NCBI GenBank assembly: GCA_016302225.1
Contig: JAEDOB010000162.1
Location: 1 to 5,465, forward strand
DNA length: 5,465 nt
Source of the DNA: Oscillospiraceae bacterium
GTDB lineage: Bacteria > Bacillota > Clostridia > Oscillospirales > Ruminococcaceae
Direction of reading: 5' to 3'
Of the stretch, positions 1 through 5,465 are shown one piece after another; position 1 is the first letter of the stretch, and each line of letters starts with the position of its first letter. The notes under the pieces are model-generated. The model was not told the origin of the DNA, ran no database searches, and saw only the letters and a program-made list of their open reading frames with translations. Both the position numbers and the translations under genes were made by a program.

Positions 1-67
1 TTGTAATTATATCACATACAAAAGGAAAATCAATAGCAGATACAAAATTAATACTGTTTATTTACAT

Positions 68-109
68 TTAAGAAATAAAAGCAGTCCCCGATCAGCTCGG
101 GAACTGCTT
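68..109 (-). terminator. Intrinsic terminator of the symporter gene
   Basis: An inverted repeat pairs 79-91 with 97-109 around a 5-nt loop. The single C/A mismatch on the plus strand (86 against 102) becomes a G-U wobble in minus-strand RNA, so the minus-strand stem is a continuous 13 bp. In that direction it is followed by a T-rich tract (TTTTATTTCTT). It begins about 20 nt past the symporter stop codon. Both the wobble and the U-tract show that it serves the leftward transcript. Confidence 0.88.
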
Positions 110-129
110 AGTGTTTGTTTGATTTCTGC

Positions 130-1725
130 TTAATTTTTGCTTAAAGAAACCGCTTTTTCGTTACCGGGTTTTGCCGCATCAACAATAGCCTGCGCTCTTT
201 CGGGGTCGTCAACCTTTGTAACTGCACTCACAATAGGAACGATTATCAGACCGAAGATCATAGCAATAGCACCCGCATTAATGGGAGATGCCATATTCAG
301 GGGCAGAGAAGCCGCAGCCTTTGTCGCCTTGGGGAAGAAGCCCAGGCTGAATATTATCATATGTACAACGGTTATTCCAACGCCTGAAATAAAGCTTGTC
401 CAAACCGCAGCCTTTGTTACCTTTGCGCTGAACAGTCCGTAAAGGAAGGGAGCCAGGAACGCACCCGCCAGAGCGCCCCACGAAATGGACATGAGCGTGG
501 AAATGTAAGCATTGGGGTTCAGAGCAATAACGACCGATACAATTAGGAATGCTGCAATGAATATTCTCATAAAGAATACCTGCTTCTTCTCGGTCATTTC
601 TTCCTTCATATTCGGCTTGATAAGGTCGATTGTAAGCGTGGAGCTTGAAGTAAGCACCAGCGAGGACAGCGTAGACATGGACGCCGAAAGCACCAGCACC
701 ACAACAACACCGATAAGCAGCTCGGGCAGAGCAGCTTCAAGCATTGCGGGAACGATAGAGTCATACATAGGCTTTCCTGAAGCATTTGTCACAAGCAGAG
801 CCTTGCCCTCCGCAGCTGCAATTGCAGCATCGGGGTGAGCGTACAGTCTGCCGAAACCGCCCATCAGGTAGGAGCCGCCTGCAACGACTACCGCAAACAG
901 TGTGGAGATGATAGTTCCCTTGGTAATTGCGCTGTCGTCCTTGATAGCGTAGAATTTCTGTACCATCTGAGGAAGTCCCCAGGTTCCCAGAGATGTGAGG
1001 ATAACAACACCGATAAGGTTAATGGGGTCGGGTCCGAAGAGAGAATTCAGCGAATTTTCGGGAACGCCCTTGTCGGAGATCGCACCCAGCTGGTCGAGGG
1101 CTGAGGAAAGTCCGCCCTTGTTGGAGATAACGCAGAACACAACCGCCGCAATTCCCACAAGCATAATGATTCCCTGAATAAAGTCGTTGATAGCCGTTGC
1201 CTTGTAGCCGCCGAGGATAACGTAAACGGCAGTCAGCACCGCCATTCCTATGATACAAGCCTCATAAGGGATAGCAAACGCCATATTGAACAGCCTTGAC
1301 AGACCGTTGTAAACGGACGCAGTATAGGGTATCAGGAAGATGAACACGATAACAGCAGCCGCAGTTTTCAGGGACTTTGAGCCGTAACGCTTCTCGAAAA
1401 ATTCGGGCATTGTGGCAGCGTTCAGGTTTTTGGTCATAGTACGGGTACGCTTTCCCATAAGTATCCATGCCAGCGCACTTCCGATAACGGCATTTCCGAT
1501 ACCTATCCATGCCGCAGACACGCCGTAAGCCCAGCCGAACTGTCCCGCATAGCCGATGAAAACAACGGCGGAAAAGTAGGACGTACCGTAAGCAAACGCC
1601 GTGAACCACGCACCCAGCGTTCTTCCGCCCAGCACGAAGTCGGAAACGTTTGAGGTTTTCTTTCTGCACCAAAAGCCTATGCCCAGCATTAGCAGCAGGT
1701 AGGCTATAAGAATGATATAAAGCAT
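130..1725 (-). CDS. Na+/solute symporter, SSS (SLC5) family, PutP-like
   Basis: A complete 531-residue integral membrane protein that probably couples Na+ entry to uptake of a small solute across the cytoplasmic membrane. It is almost wholly hydrophobic, with roughly 12-13 membrane helices and a short polar C-terminal tail. Family features seen are a GGRTLG segment at about 33-38 leading into helix 2, a GGYKAT...DFIQG segment at 172-185, a WGLPQMVQKFYAIKD segment at 249-263, and the hallmark LSASMSTLSS stretch at 346-355. S351 and T352 of that stretch correspond to the Na+-binding Ser/Thr pair of PutP helix 9. By my alignment, the position of the Na+-related Asp of E. coli PutP (D55) is Tyr here (Y50), while the nearby Ser (S52) is kept. 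The start is supported by AAAGGA 8 nt upstream. The gene is transcribed alone, with its own promoter and terminator. The substrate cannot be read from sequence; proline, another amino acid, pantothenate or an organic acid are all possible. Confidence 0.9.
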   Translation of the reverse strand: MLYIILIAYLLLMLGIGFWCRKKTSNVSDFVLGGRTLGAWFTAFAYGTSYFSAVVFIGYAGQFGWAYGVSAAWIGIGNAVIGSALAWILMGKRTRTMTKNLNAATMPEFFEKRYGSKSLKTAAAVIVFIFLIPYTASVYNGLSRLFNMAFAIPYEACIIGMAVLTAVYVILGGYKATAINDFIQGIIMLVGIAAVVFCVISNKGGLSSALDQLGAISDKGVPENSLNSLFGPDPINLIGVVILTSLGTWGLPQMVQKFYAIKDDSAITKGTIISTLFAVVVAGGSYLMGGFGRLYAHPDAAIAAAEGKALLVTNASGKPMYDSIVPAMLEAALPELLIGVVVVLVLSASMSTLSSLVLTSSSTLTIDLIKPNMKEEMTEKKQVFFMRIFIAAFLIVSVVIALNPNAYISTLMSISWGALAGAFLAPFLYGLFSAKVTKAAVWTSFISGVGITVVHMIIFSLGFFPKATKAAASLPLNMASPINAGAIAMIFGLIIVPIVSAVTKVDDPERAQAIVDAAKPGNEKAVSLSKN

Positions 1726-1751
1726 TTTATCTGTCCTTTCAGCGGTTTATC

Positions 1752-1784
1752 GGTTTAAAGCTGACACGGTTTTATGCTTTAACC
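1752..1784 (-). other. Possible stem-loop in the symporter mRNA leader
   Basis: GGTTTAAAGC (1752-1761) is the complement of GCTTTAACC (1776-1784) except for one bulged base, giving a 9-bp stem with a 14-nt loop. It lies in the untranslated leader between the promoter and the ribosome binding site (1734-1739). No U-tract follows it, so it is not an obvious terminator, and it matches no riboswitch I recognise. It may be a chance AT-rich fold. Confidence 0.3.
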
Positions 1785-1810
1785 TATTAAACCATATGAT
1801 ACTATTTTAA

Positions 1811-1840
1811 ATTATATCACACCGCAGAAAGTCTTGTCAA
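1811..1840 (-). promoter_or_regulatory. Consensus extended -10 SigA promoter of the symporter gene
   Basis: Read on the minus strand, a perfect -35 box TTGACA (1840-1835) is followed after 18 bp by a perfect -10 box TATAAT (1816-1811). The -10 box is preceded by TGA, giving an extended -10 element. Transcription would start near 1804, leaving a leader of about 78 nt before the ATG at 1725. The -35 box is one half of a 12-bp palindrome, TGTCAATTGACA, at 1835-1846, which could be an operator. Confidence 0.85.
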
Positions 1841-1891
1841 TTGACATATACAACATATTTTCCCGCTATGTAAGTGGAAAACGCACAAAAC

Positions 1892-1974
1892 AATGTTGAG
1901 TTATAAGAGTTGAATGTTGAGTTTATTGTGAAGTGTGAAATTTCAACTCTCAACTTTCATCACTAAACACTAAA
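1892..1974. repeat. Cluster of short direct and inverted GTTGAG/CAACTC repeats
   Basis: AATGTTGAGTT occurs twice (1892-1902 and 1913-1923), 21 bp apart. AGAGTTGAA (1906-1914) is the exact complement of TTCAACTCT (1942-1950). A second nested inverted repeat pairs AGTGTGAAA (1932-1940) with TTTCATCACT (1955-1964), with one bulge. CACTAAA is then repeated in tandem (1961-1974). The stretch codes for nothing I can see and lies between two divergent promoters. It resembles low-complexity intergenic repeat units of the TCAACTCTCAACTT type. Whether it is a dispersed element of this genome cannot be told from one copy. Confidence 0.5.
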
Positions 1975-2027
1975 TCCCACTTTTTCTTTAAATACATAAA
2001 GAAATCATAAAGAATATTCATAAACCC

Positions 2028-2056
2028 TTGATTTTTTCGGCAGGCTGTATTATAAT
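2028..2056 (+). promoter_or_regulatory. SigA promoter of the DUF4190-like gene
   Basis: TTGATT (2028-2033) and a perfect TATAAT (2051-2056) are separated by 17 bp, with an A/T-rich stretch upstream (1981-2024) that could act as an UP element. Transcription would start near 2063. The ribosome binding site AAAGGCGG (2085-2092) stands 9 nt before the ATG at 2102. Confidence 0.8.
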
Positions 2057-2101
2057 GGTATCATCAAACGAAAACCCAAAACTGAAAGGCGGTATTTAAC
2101 A

Positions 2102-2770
2102 ATGGACGAACTCAATAACAACAATCTTGATAATAAAGAACCTCAGAACGGCACCCCCGCAAACGGTCAGCCCTATGACCCCTATAATCAGCCCGTAAAC
2201 CCCGAAAACGGTCAGCCCTATGACCCCTACAATCAGCAGCCCACACAGGGCGCAGTCCCCTATACCTATGACCCCTATGCTCAGCAGAATGCACAGCAGG
2301 GACAGCAGCCCTACGACCCATATTCTCAAAGCCCCAACTATGCAAACTATGTACAAAATCAGTACGGCGGCGGTGCCTATGCGATCCCGCAGAGGGCTCC
2401 CGAGGGAATGGCAACGGCTTCTCTGGTAATGGGCATACTGTCTATCGTAAGCTTTATCACGGTGTATCTGCCGCCTATTTTCGCTATACTCGGAATAGTG
2501 TTCGGCTGCATTCACAAGTCAAAGCACTATCCCAACGGAAACGGCAAGGCTACGGCGGGCATTGTCTGCTCGGTCATCGGTCTGCTTTTTATAGTCGGTA
2601 TGTTTGCATTGGGGCTTAGCCTGATGAACAATCCCGAAATAATGCGTCAGTCTTTGGAAATGATAAAGGAGCAGGATCCCGAAACCTACGATCAGCTGTA
2701 TGATATGTACTATGATCAGTTCCCTCAGTGGTTTGAGGGCATTAAGCTGTTTGTTAAGGGACTTTTCTAA
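2102..2770 (+). CDS. DUF4190-like small membrane protein with YDPY-repeat N-terminus
   Basis: A 222-residue protein of unknown function. Residues 1-100 are polar, probably disordered and rich in Pro, Gln, Asn and Tyr, with four YDPY repeat cores starting at Y25, Y40, Y56 and Y71. There is no signal peptide. Residues 103-175 form two hydrophobic helices (about 105-137 and 150-175) joined by a short basic linker with HKSKHYPNGNGK. The pattern of Ala/Gly-rich first helix, FAILGIVFG, basic loop and AGIVCSVIG second helix is that of DUF4190 and related domains found in many Firmicutes and Actinobacteria. A C-terminal tail of about 47 residues is acidic and aromatic (Asp, Tyr, Trp, Phe). The protein is probably anchored by a helical hairpin with both ends on the same side of the membrane. 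It is flanked by its own promoter and terminator, so it is not in an operon with the threonine genes. The DUF4190 assignment rests on pattern recognition, not a search. Confidence 0.82.
   Translation: MDELNNNNLDNKEPQNGTPANGQPYDPYNQPVNPENGQPYDPYNQQPTQGAVPYTYDPYAQQNAQQGQQPYDPYSQSPNYANYVQNQYGGGAYAIPQRAPEGMATASLVMGILSIVSFITVYLPPIFAILGIVFGCIHKSKHYPNGNGKATAGIVCSVIGLLFIVGMFALGLSLMNNPEIMRQSLEMIKEQDPETYDQLYDMYYDQFPQWFEGIKLFVKGLF
2161..2236 (+). repeat. In-frame 45-bp-period repeat in the DUF4190-like gene
   Basis: The 31 nt at 2161-2191 recur at 2206-2236 with a single T/C difference. The 45-bp period is 15 codons, so both copies encode NGQPYDPYNQ in frame. Two further, more diverged units encode TYDPYAQQ and QPYDPYSQ downstream. 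Near identity at the DNA level suggests recent duplication or slippage rather than only protein-level selection. Confidence 0.8.
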
Positions 2771-2820
2771 GCTATTTTGACGAAAAAACGGCGCAGTCAA
2801 TTGAAAATATTGAAAATATG

Positions 2821-2864
2821 TCCCTGTACGGCGGAAAAAGTCCGTTGTACAGGGATTTTTCTTT
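2821..2864 (+). terminator. Strong intrinsic terminator after the DUF4190-like gene
   Basis: TCCCTGTAC (2821-2829) pairs perfectly with GTACAGGGA (2847-2855). The stem continues inward through two G-U pairs and four Watson-Crick pairs to a total of 15 bp, with a 5-nt loop (2836-2840). TTTTTCTTT (2856-2864) follows directly. The hairpin starts 50 nt after the stop codon and isolates the gene from the downstream operon. Confidence 0.93.
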
Positions 2865-2901
2865 GTTGTGCAAAATCACGGACAGCAGGAAAAAGTTTCA
2901 C

Positions 2902-2930
2902 TTGACAAACGTCCGCCAAAATGATACAAT
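2902..2930 (+). promoter_or_regulatory. Consensus SigA promoter of the ACT-hom-thrB operon
   Basis: A perfect TTGACA (2902-2907) is followed by a 17-bp spacer and TACAAT (2925-2930), preceded by TGA to give an extended -10. Transcription would start near 2937, leaving a leader of about 75 nt. With so strong a core promoter, control is likely to come from a repressor, and an operator-like palindrome overlaps the -10 box. A modest 8-bp hairpin (2954-2961 with 2967-2974) lies in the leader but has no U-tract, and I see no T-box or attenuator. Confidence 0.85.
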
Positions 2931-2950
2931 TGTATTCATTGGAGATACAA
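2924..2950. promoter_or_regulatory. Candidate operator overlapping the -10 box
   Basis: ATACAATTGTAT (2924-2935) is a perfect 12-bp palindrome covering the -10 box and the start-site region. The half-site GATACAA occurs at 2923-2929 and again at 2944-2950, exactly 21 bp apart, which is about two helical turns. Proteins bound at both would lie on the same face of the DNA. The binding protein is not known. The HTH-ACT protein encoded immediately downstream is a natural candidate by inference. Confidence 0.5.
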
Positions 2951-3012
2951 GTGTTTCTGTCAGACGGACGGAAAATGTATTGTGAGCATATATTGAAAGA
3001 CAGGTAATGCCT

Positions 3013-3456
3013 ATGAGTGCAGCATCTAAGCTGATCGTTGTAAATTCGGACGTCCTTCCCGATGTCTTTATAAAGGTCATCGAGGTTAAGAAGCTTCTTG
3101 CACGGGGCGAGGAAAAAAGCTCCGCCGCCGCCTGCAAAAGGGTGGGCATTTCAAGAAGCGCATTCTATAAATACCGTGACTGCGTGTTCACCTATGAGGA
3201 AAAGCTTACGCAGAAGATAATTTCTCTGAATATGACCCTCAAGGACGAACCGGGAGTGCTTTCGGGCGTTCTGGCGGCGCTTCACGGTATGAACACCAAC
3301 ATTCTCACGGTAAATCAGAGCATTCCCGTGGACGGCGTTGCGGCGGTTTCCGTGTCCCTCAGACCCGAAGGCGGTGCGGAGGAGTCCTACAAGATAATCG
3401 GCGTTTTGTCGGAGCTTGGCGGAGTTGTTGATGTGAAGATAATTTCGGGAGAGTAA
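3013..3456 (+). CDS. HTH plus ACT-domain protein, UPF0735/PheB family
   Basis: A 147-residue protein, probably an amino-acid-responsive regulator. Residues 5-30 (KLIVVNSDVLPDVFIKVIEV) and the SRSAFYKYRD motif at 47-56 are hallmarks of the UPF0735 family, whose Bacillus member PheB is encoded beside pheA. Residues about 36-55 read as a helix-turn-helix, with ACKRVG, the turn at I46-S47, and the recognition helix RSAFYKYR. Residues 69-145 form an ACT domain with a well-kept ligand loop, KDEPGVL, at 77-83. The start at 3013 is preferred because AGG (3002-3004) lies 8 nt before it and it gives the family length. An in-frame ATG at 3007 would add two residues but has AGG only 2 nt away. The gene heads the hom-thrB operon, 50 bp before hom. 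The regulatory role, threonine as ligand and autoregulation are inferred from architecture and context. Confidence 0.88.
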   Translation: MSAASKLIVVNSDVLPDVFIKVIEVKKLLARGEEKSSAAACKRVGISRSAFYKYRDCVFTYEEKLTQKIISLNMTLKDEPGVLSGVLAALHGMNTNILTVNQSIPVDGVAAVSVSLRPEGGAEESYKIIGVLSELGGVVDVKIISGE

Positions 3457-3506
3457 CCTTACCCGACATAAGCAAAGTATATATTTAACAAAGGAGTTAT
3501 TTTATT

Positions 3507-4739
3507 ATGGCAAAGGCAGCAGTTTTGGGATATGGAGTTGTAGGCTCGGGAACGGTCGAGCTTTTTTATAAGAATGCGGAGGCTATCCGCAAAAGAACAG
3601 GTCAGAAGGACCTTGACATTAAGTATATCCTTGACATCAGAGAGTTCCCCGATTCCCCCTACAAGGACAAGTTCACCAAGAATTTTGACGATATTCTGAA
3701 CGATGACGAGGTTTCCATCGTCGCGGAGGTTATGGGCGGCGTTCACCCCGCTTACGATTTCGTTAAGGCAGCTCTGGAAAAAGGCAAGTCCTGCGTTACA
3801 TCAAATAAGGAAATGGTGGCACAAAAGGGCGCAGAGCTTCTGAAAATTGCCAAGGAGCATAACTGCAACTTTATGTTTGAAGCAAGCACAGGCGGCGCTA
3901 TCCCCATTATCAGACCCCTTCATCAGTGCCTTGCGGCTAACGATATTACCGCCGTTGCGGGAATTCTGAACGGTACCACAAACTTTATCCTCACAAAGAT
4001 GTTCAGCGAGAATATGGCGTTTGACGACGCTCTTGCGCTGGCTCAGAAGCTGGGCTATGCCGAGAAAAATCCCGCTGCCGACGTTGAAGGTCTGGACGCC
4101 TGCCGCAAGATCTGCATTCTGTCCTCTCTCATTTACGGCAAGCACGTTTACCCCGATTATATCCACACCGAGGGAATCACCGCTATCACAAAGGCTGACG
4201 TTGAATATGCCGAGGTTTGGGGCGGTAAGGTGAAGCTTATCGGCAGCGTTAAGAAGTGCGCAAACGGCAAGATACTGCCTATGGTTCGTCCCGCATTTGT
4301 CTGCAATGATATGCAGCTGTCCAATATCAGCGACGTTTTCAACGGCATTACCGTTTACGGTGACGGCTTTGACGAGGTAATGTTCTACGGCAGAGGAGCA
4401 GGTAAGCTGCCTACCGCAAGTGCCGTTCTCGGAGATGTTATCGACTGCGCAAGACTGTCGGGCACTTCCGTTTCCCAGACCTGGGAGGACAGCGAAAATG
4501 CCGATTTCATCGAGGATTACAAGAACGACACCGTTGCAATGTACGTCCGCACATCGGGGGCAGACAAGGCTCAGATAGAGAAGCTGTTCGGCAATGTTGA
4601 ATATCTCGTTAAGGACAACGCTCCAGAGGGCGAGATAGCATTCATCACACCCGAGCTGGTCGAAAAGGACTTTGATGAGAAGCTGTCCGCTCTGAACGGC
4701 GAGGTTCTCGGAAAGATACGTGTTCTCAATCTCAGATAA
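3507..4739 (+). CDS. hom: Homoserine dehydrogenase
   Basis: Catalyses NAD(P)H-dependent reduction of L-aspartate 4-semialdehyde to L-homoserine, the branch step toward threonine and methionine, in the cytoplasm. The N-terminal Rossmann motif GYGVVG lies at 8-13. The TSNKEM segment (98-103) has the conserved Lys K101. The substrate domain carries EASTGGAIPII (125-135), GILNGTTNFIL (152-162) and LGYAE (182-186). E186, D197 and K201 match the spacing of yeast residues E208, D219 and the catalytic K223. At 410 residues it is slightly shorter than ACT-bearing Gram-positive enzymes of about 430. The last 67 residues (344-410) look ACT-like (YVRTSGADKAQIEKL ... AFITPEL ... IRVLNL) but are compressed and lack the DxPGVL loop, so threonine feedback through this segment is doubtful. 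AAAGGAG (3490-3496) stands 10 nt before the ATG. The gene follows the HTH-ACT gene and is 17 bp from thrB, so co-transcription is likely. Confidence 0.97.
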   Translation: MAKAAVLGYGVVGSGTVELFYKNAEAIRKRTGQKDLDIKYILDIREFPDSPYKDKFTKNFDDILNDDEVSIVAEVMGGVHPAYDFVKAALEKGKSCVTSNKEMVAQKGAELLKIAKEHNCNFMFEASTGGAIPIIRPLHQCLAANDITAVAGILNGTTNFILTKMFSENMAFDDALALAQKLGYAEKNPAADVEGLDACRKICILSSLIYGKHVYPDYIHTEGITAITKADVEYAEVWGGKVKLIGSVKKCANGKILPMVRPAFVCNDMQLSNISDVFNGITVYGDGFDEVMFYGRGAGKLPTASAVLGDVIDCARLSGTSVSQTWEDSENADFIEDYKNDTVAMYVRTSGADKAQIEKLFGNVEYLVKDNAPEGEIAFITPELVEKDFDEKLSALNGEVLGKIRVLNLR

Positions 4740-4756
4740 GATAGGAAGACCCTATA

Positions 4757-5465
4757 ATGATTAGAATTCAAATACCCGCCACAAGCGCAAATCTGGGCGC
4801 AGGCTTCGATGCGTTGGGACTTGCACTCAGCTACTATAACTACGTGGAAATTGAGGAAAGCGATACCGTTGACATTAAGTCGCTGGACGATACCGCCATT
4901 CCCGAGGACGAAAGCAATCTGGTCTATGAGTCCGCAAAGACACTTTACGATATCTGCGGAAAGCCTCTCTCGGGTCTGAAAATACGTCAGGAGAACAATA
5001 TCCCCATGGCAAGGGGCTTGGGCAGCTCCTCCGCCTGCATTATTGCGGGACTTGTGGGAGCAAACACTCTGATGAAGGAGCCGCTTTCCCTTGACGATTT
5101 GGTAAACCTTTCGGCGCAGATAGAGGGTCACCCCGACAACACCGCTCCCGCTTTGCTTGGAGGGATAGTCACCGCCGTTTTCGACGGGAAAAACGTCCAT
5201 TGGGTAAAGCAGGAGGTTTTCACCACGCTGAAATTTGTGGTGGTCATACCCGATTTTGAGCTGAAAACCGAAAAGGCGAGGGCTTGTCTGCCAAAGGAAA
5301 TTTCCCACAAGGACGCCGTTTACAACCTTTCCAGAGCGGCACTTTTCTCCGCTTCTCTGCTGACGGGAAAGTATGAAAATCTCCGCACAGCCGTTGACGA
5401 CAGACTGCATCAGCCCTATCGAATGGAGCTTATCCCACACGCCGCAGAGGTGTTTGACACGGCTT
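4757..5465 (+). CDS. thrB: Homoserine kinase, 3' end cut by window
   Basis: Catalyses ATP-dependent phosphorylation of L-homoserine to O-phospho-L-homoserine, the step before threonine synthase, in the cytoplasm. The frame is open from the ATG to the window end and gives 236 residues (MIRIQIPATSANLGAGFDAL ... HAAEVFDTA). Family members are usually about 300 residues, so roughly the last fifth is missing. GHMP-kinase features are the N-terminal PATSANLGAGFDALG (7-21), the phosphate-binding loop PMARGLGSSSA (83-93) and EGHPDN (123-128). AGGAAG (4743-4748) precedes the ATG with suitable spacing, 17 bp after the hom stop. It completes the homoserine to phosphohomoserine pair with hom. No thrC lies between them, so threonine synthase must be downstream or elsewhere. 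Confidence 0.96.
   Translation, partial: MIRIQIPATSANLGAGFDALGLALSYYNYVEIEESDTVDIKSLDDTAIPEDESNLVYESAKTLYDICGKPLSGLKIRQENNIPMARGLGSSSACIIAGLVGANTLMKEPLSLDDLVNLSAQIEGHPDNTAPALLGGIVTAVFDGKNVHWVKQEVFTTLKFVVVIPDFELKTEKARACLPKEISHKDAVYNLSRAALFSASLLTGKYENLRTAVDDRLHQPYRMELIPHAAEVFDTA

Noticed and set aside
1..67. Possible gene or regulatory element at the left edge
   Set aside because: The stretch is AT-rich with stops in all useful frames and no recognisable motif beyond the terminator's T-tract.
1841..1872. Divergent plus-strand promoter using TTGACA at 1841-1846
   Set aside because: No good -10 box occurs at 16-18 bp. The nearest candidate, TATGTA (1867-1872), is 20 bp away, and a better promoter for the plus-strand gene exists at 2028-2056.
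1892..1974. CRISPR array
   Set aside because: The repeats are short, irregular and mutually inverted, with no regular spacers and no cas genes nearby.
2096..2515. Minus-strand open frame opposite the DUF4190-like gene, with repeated VIGVIGL-like stretches
   Set aside because: Its apparent hydrophobic repeats are the reverse complement of the YDPY-encoding repeats. The plus-strand gene has promoter, ribosome binding site and terminator; this frame has none.
2801..2818. Tandem 9-bp repeat TTGAAAATA before the terminator
   Set aside because: Only two AT-rich copies are present, with no other signal, so it is most likely chance.
2954..2974. Hairpin in the leader of the ACT-hom-thrB operon as an attenuator or riboswitch
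   Set aside because: The stem is only 8 bp with one wobble, there is no U-tract, and no T-box or known riboswitch landmarks fit in the roughly 75-nt leader. No leader peptide with threonine or isoleucine codons is evident.
4571..5440. A long open frame of about 289 codons on the minus strand opposite hom and thrB
   Set aside because: It is antisense to two genes with unmistakable family motifs, has no recognisable domain, and is rich in Cys, His and Ser residues typical of a shadow frame.

Overview
The window looks like a chromosomal fragment of a Gram-positive, Firmicutes-type bacterium. My best guess is the Clostridia, Ruminococcaceae/Oscillospiraceae-like. The evidence is consensus SigA promoters (TTGACA/TATAAT, two of them with an extended TG), AAAGGAG-type ribosome binding sites, intrinsic hairpin-plus-U-tract terminators, and a UPF0735/PheB-type ACT protein, a family known from Bacillus and Clostridia. 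The genus is inference only. Nothing in the window points to a phage, transposon or CRISPR system.

Left part (1-1840, minus strand): one monocistronic gene for a Na+/solute symporter of the SSS (SLC5, PutP-like) family. It has a very strong extended -10 promoter, a 5' leader with a possible stem-loop, and an intrinsic terminator after its stop codon. The divergent intergenic region (1726-2101, 376 bp) holds this promoter, a small cluster of direct and inverted repeats built on GTTGAG/CAACTC words, and the plus-strand promoter of the next gene.

Middle (2028-2864, plus strand): a monocistronic gene for a small membrane protein with a DUF4190-like two-helix domain. Its disordered, Pro/Gln/Tyr-rich N-terminus carries four YDPY repeats. 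The transcript ends at a strong terminator.

Right part (2902-5465, plus strand): a probable threonine biosynthesis operon. A consensus promoter overlapped by a 12-bp palindrome drives, in order, a helix-turn-helix plus ACT-domain protein (UPF0735/PheB family), homoserine dehydrogenase (hom), and homoserine kinase (thrB, cut by the window end). Hom makes homoserine from aspartate semialdehyde and ThrB phosphorylates it, so the branch leads to threonine and possibly methionine. The first gene has the architecture of an amino-acid-responsive DNA-binding regulator. The C-terminal ACT-like segment of Hom is short and lacks a recognisable ligand loop. Together these suggest that effector sensing may lie in the separate leader-gene protein rather than, or in addition to, the enzyme. 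This is the most interesting hypothesis in the window; the rest is fairly ordinary chromosomal content.
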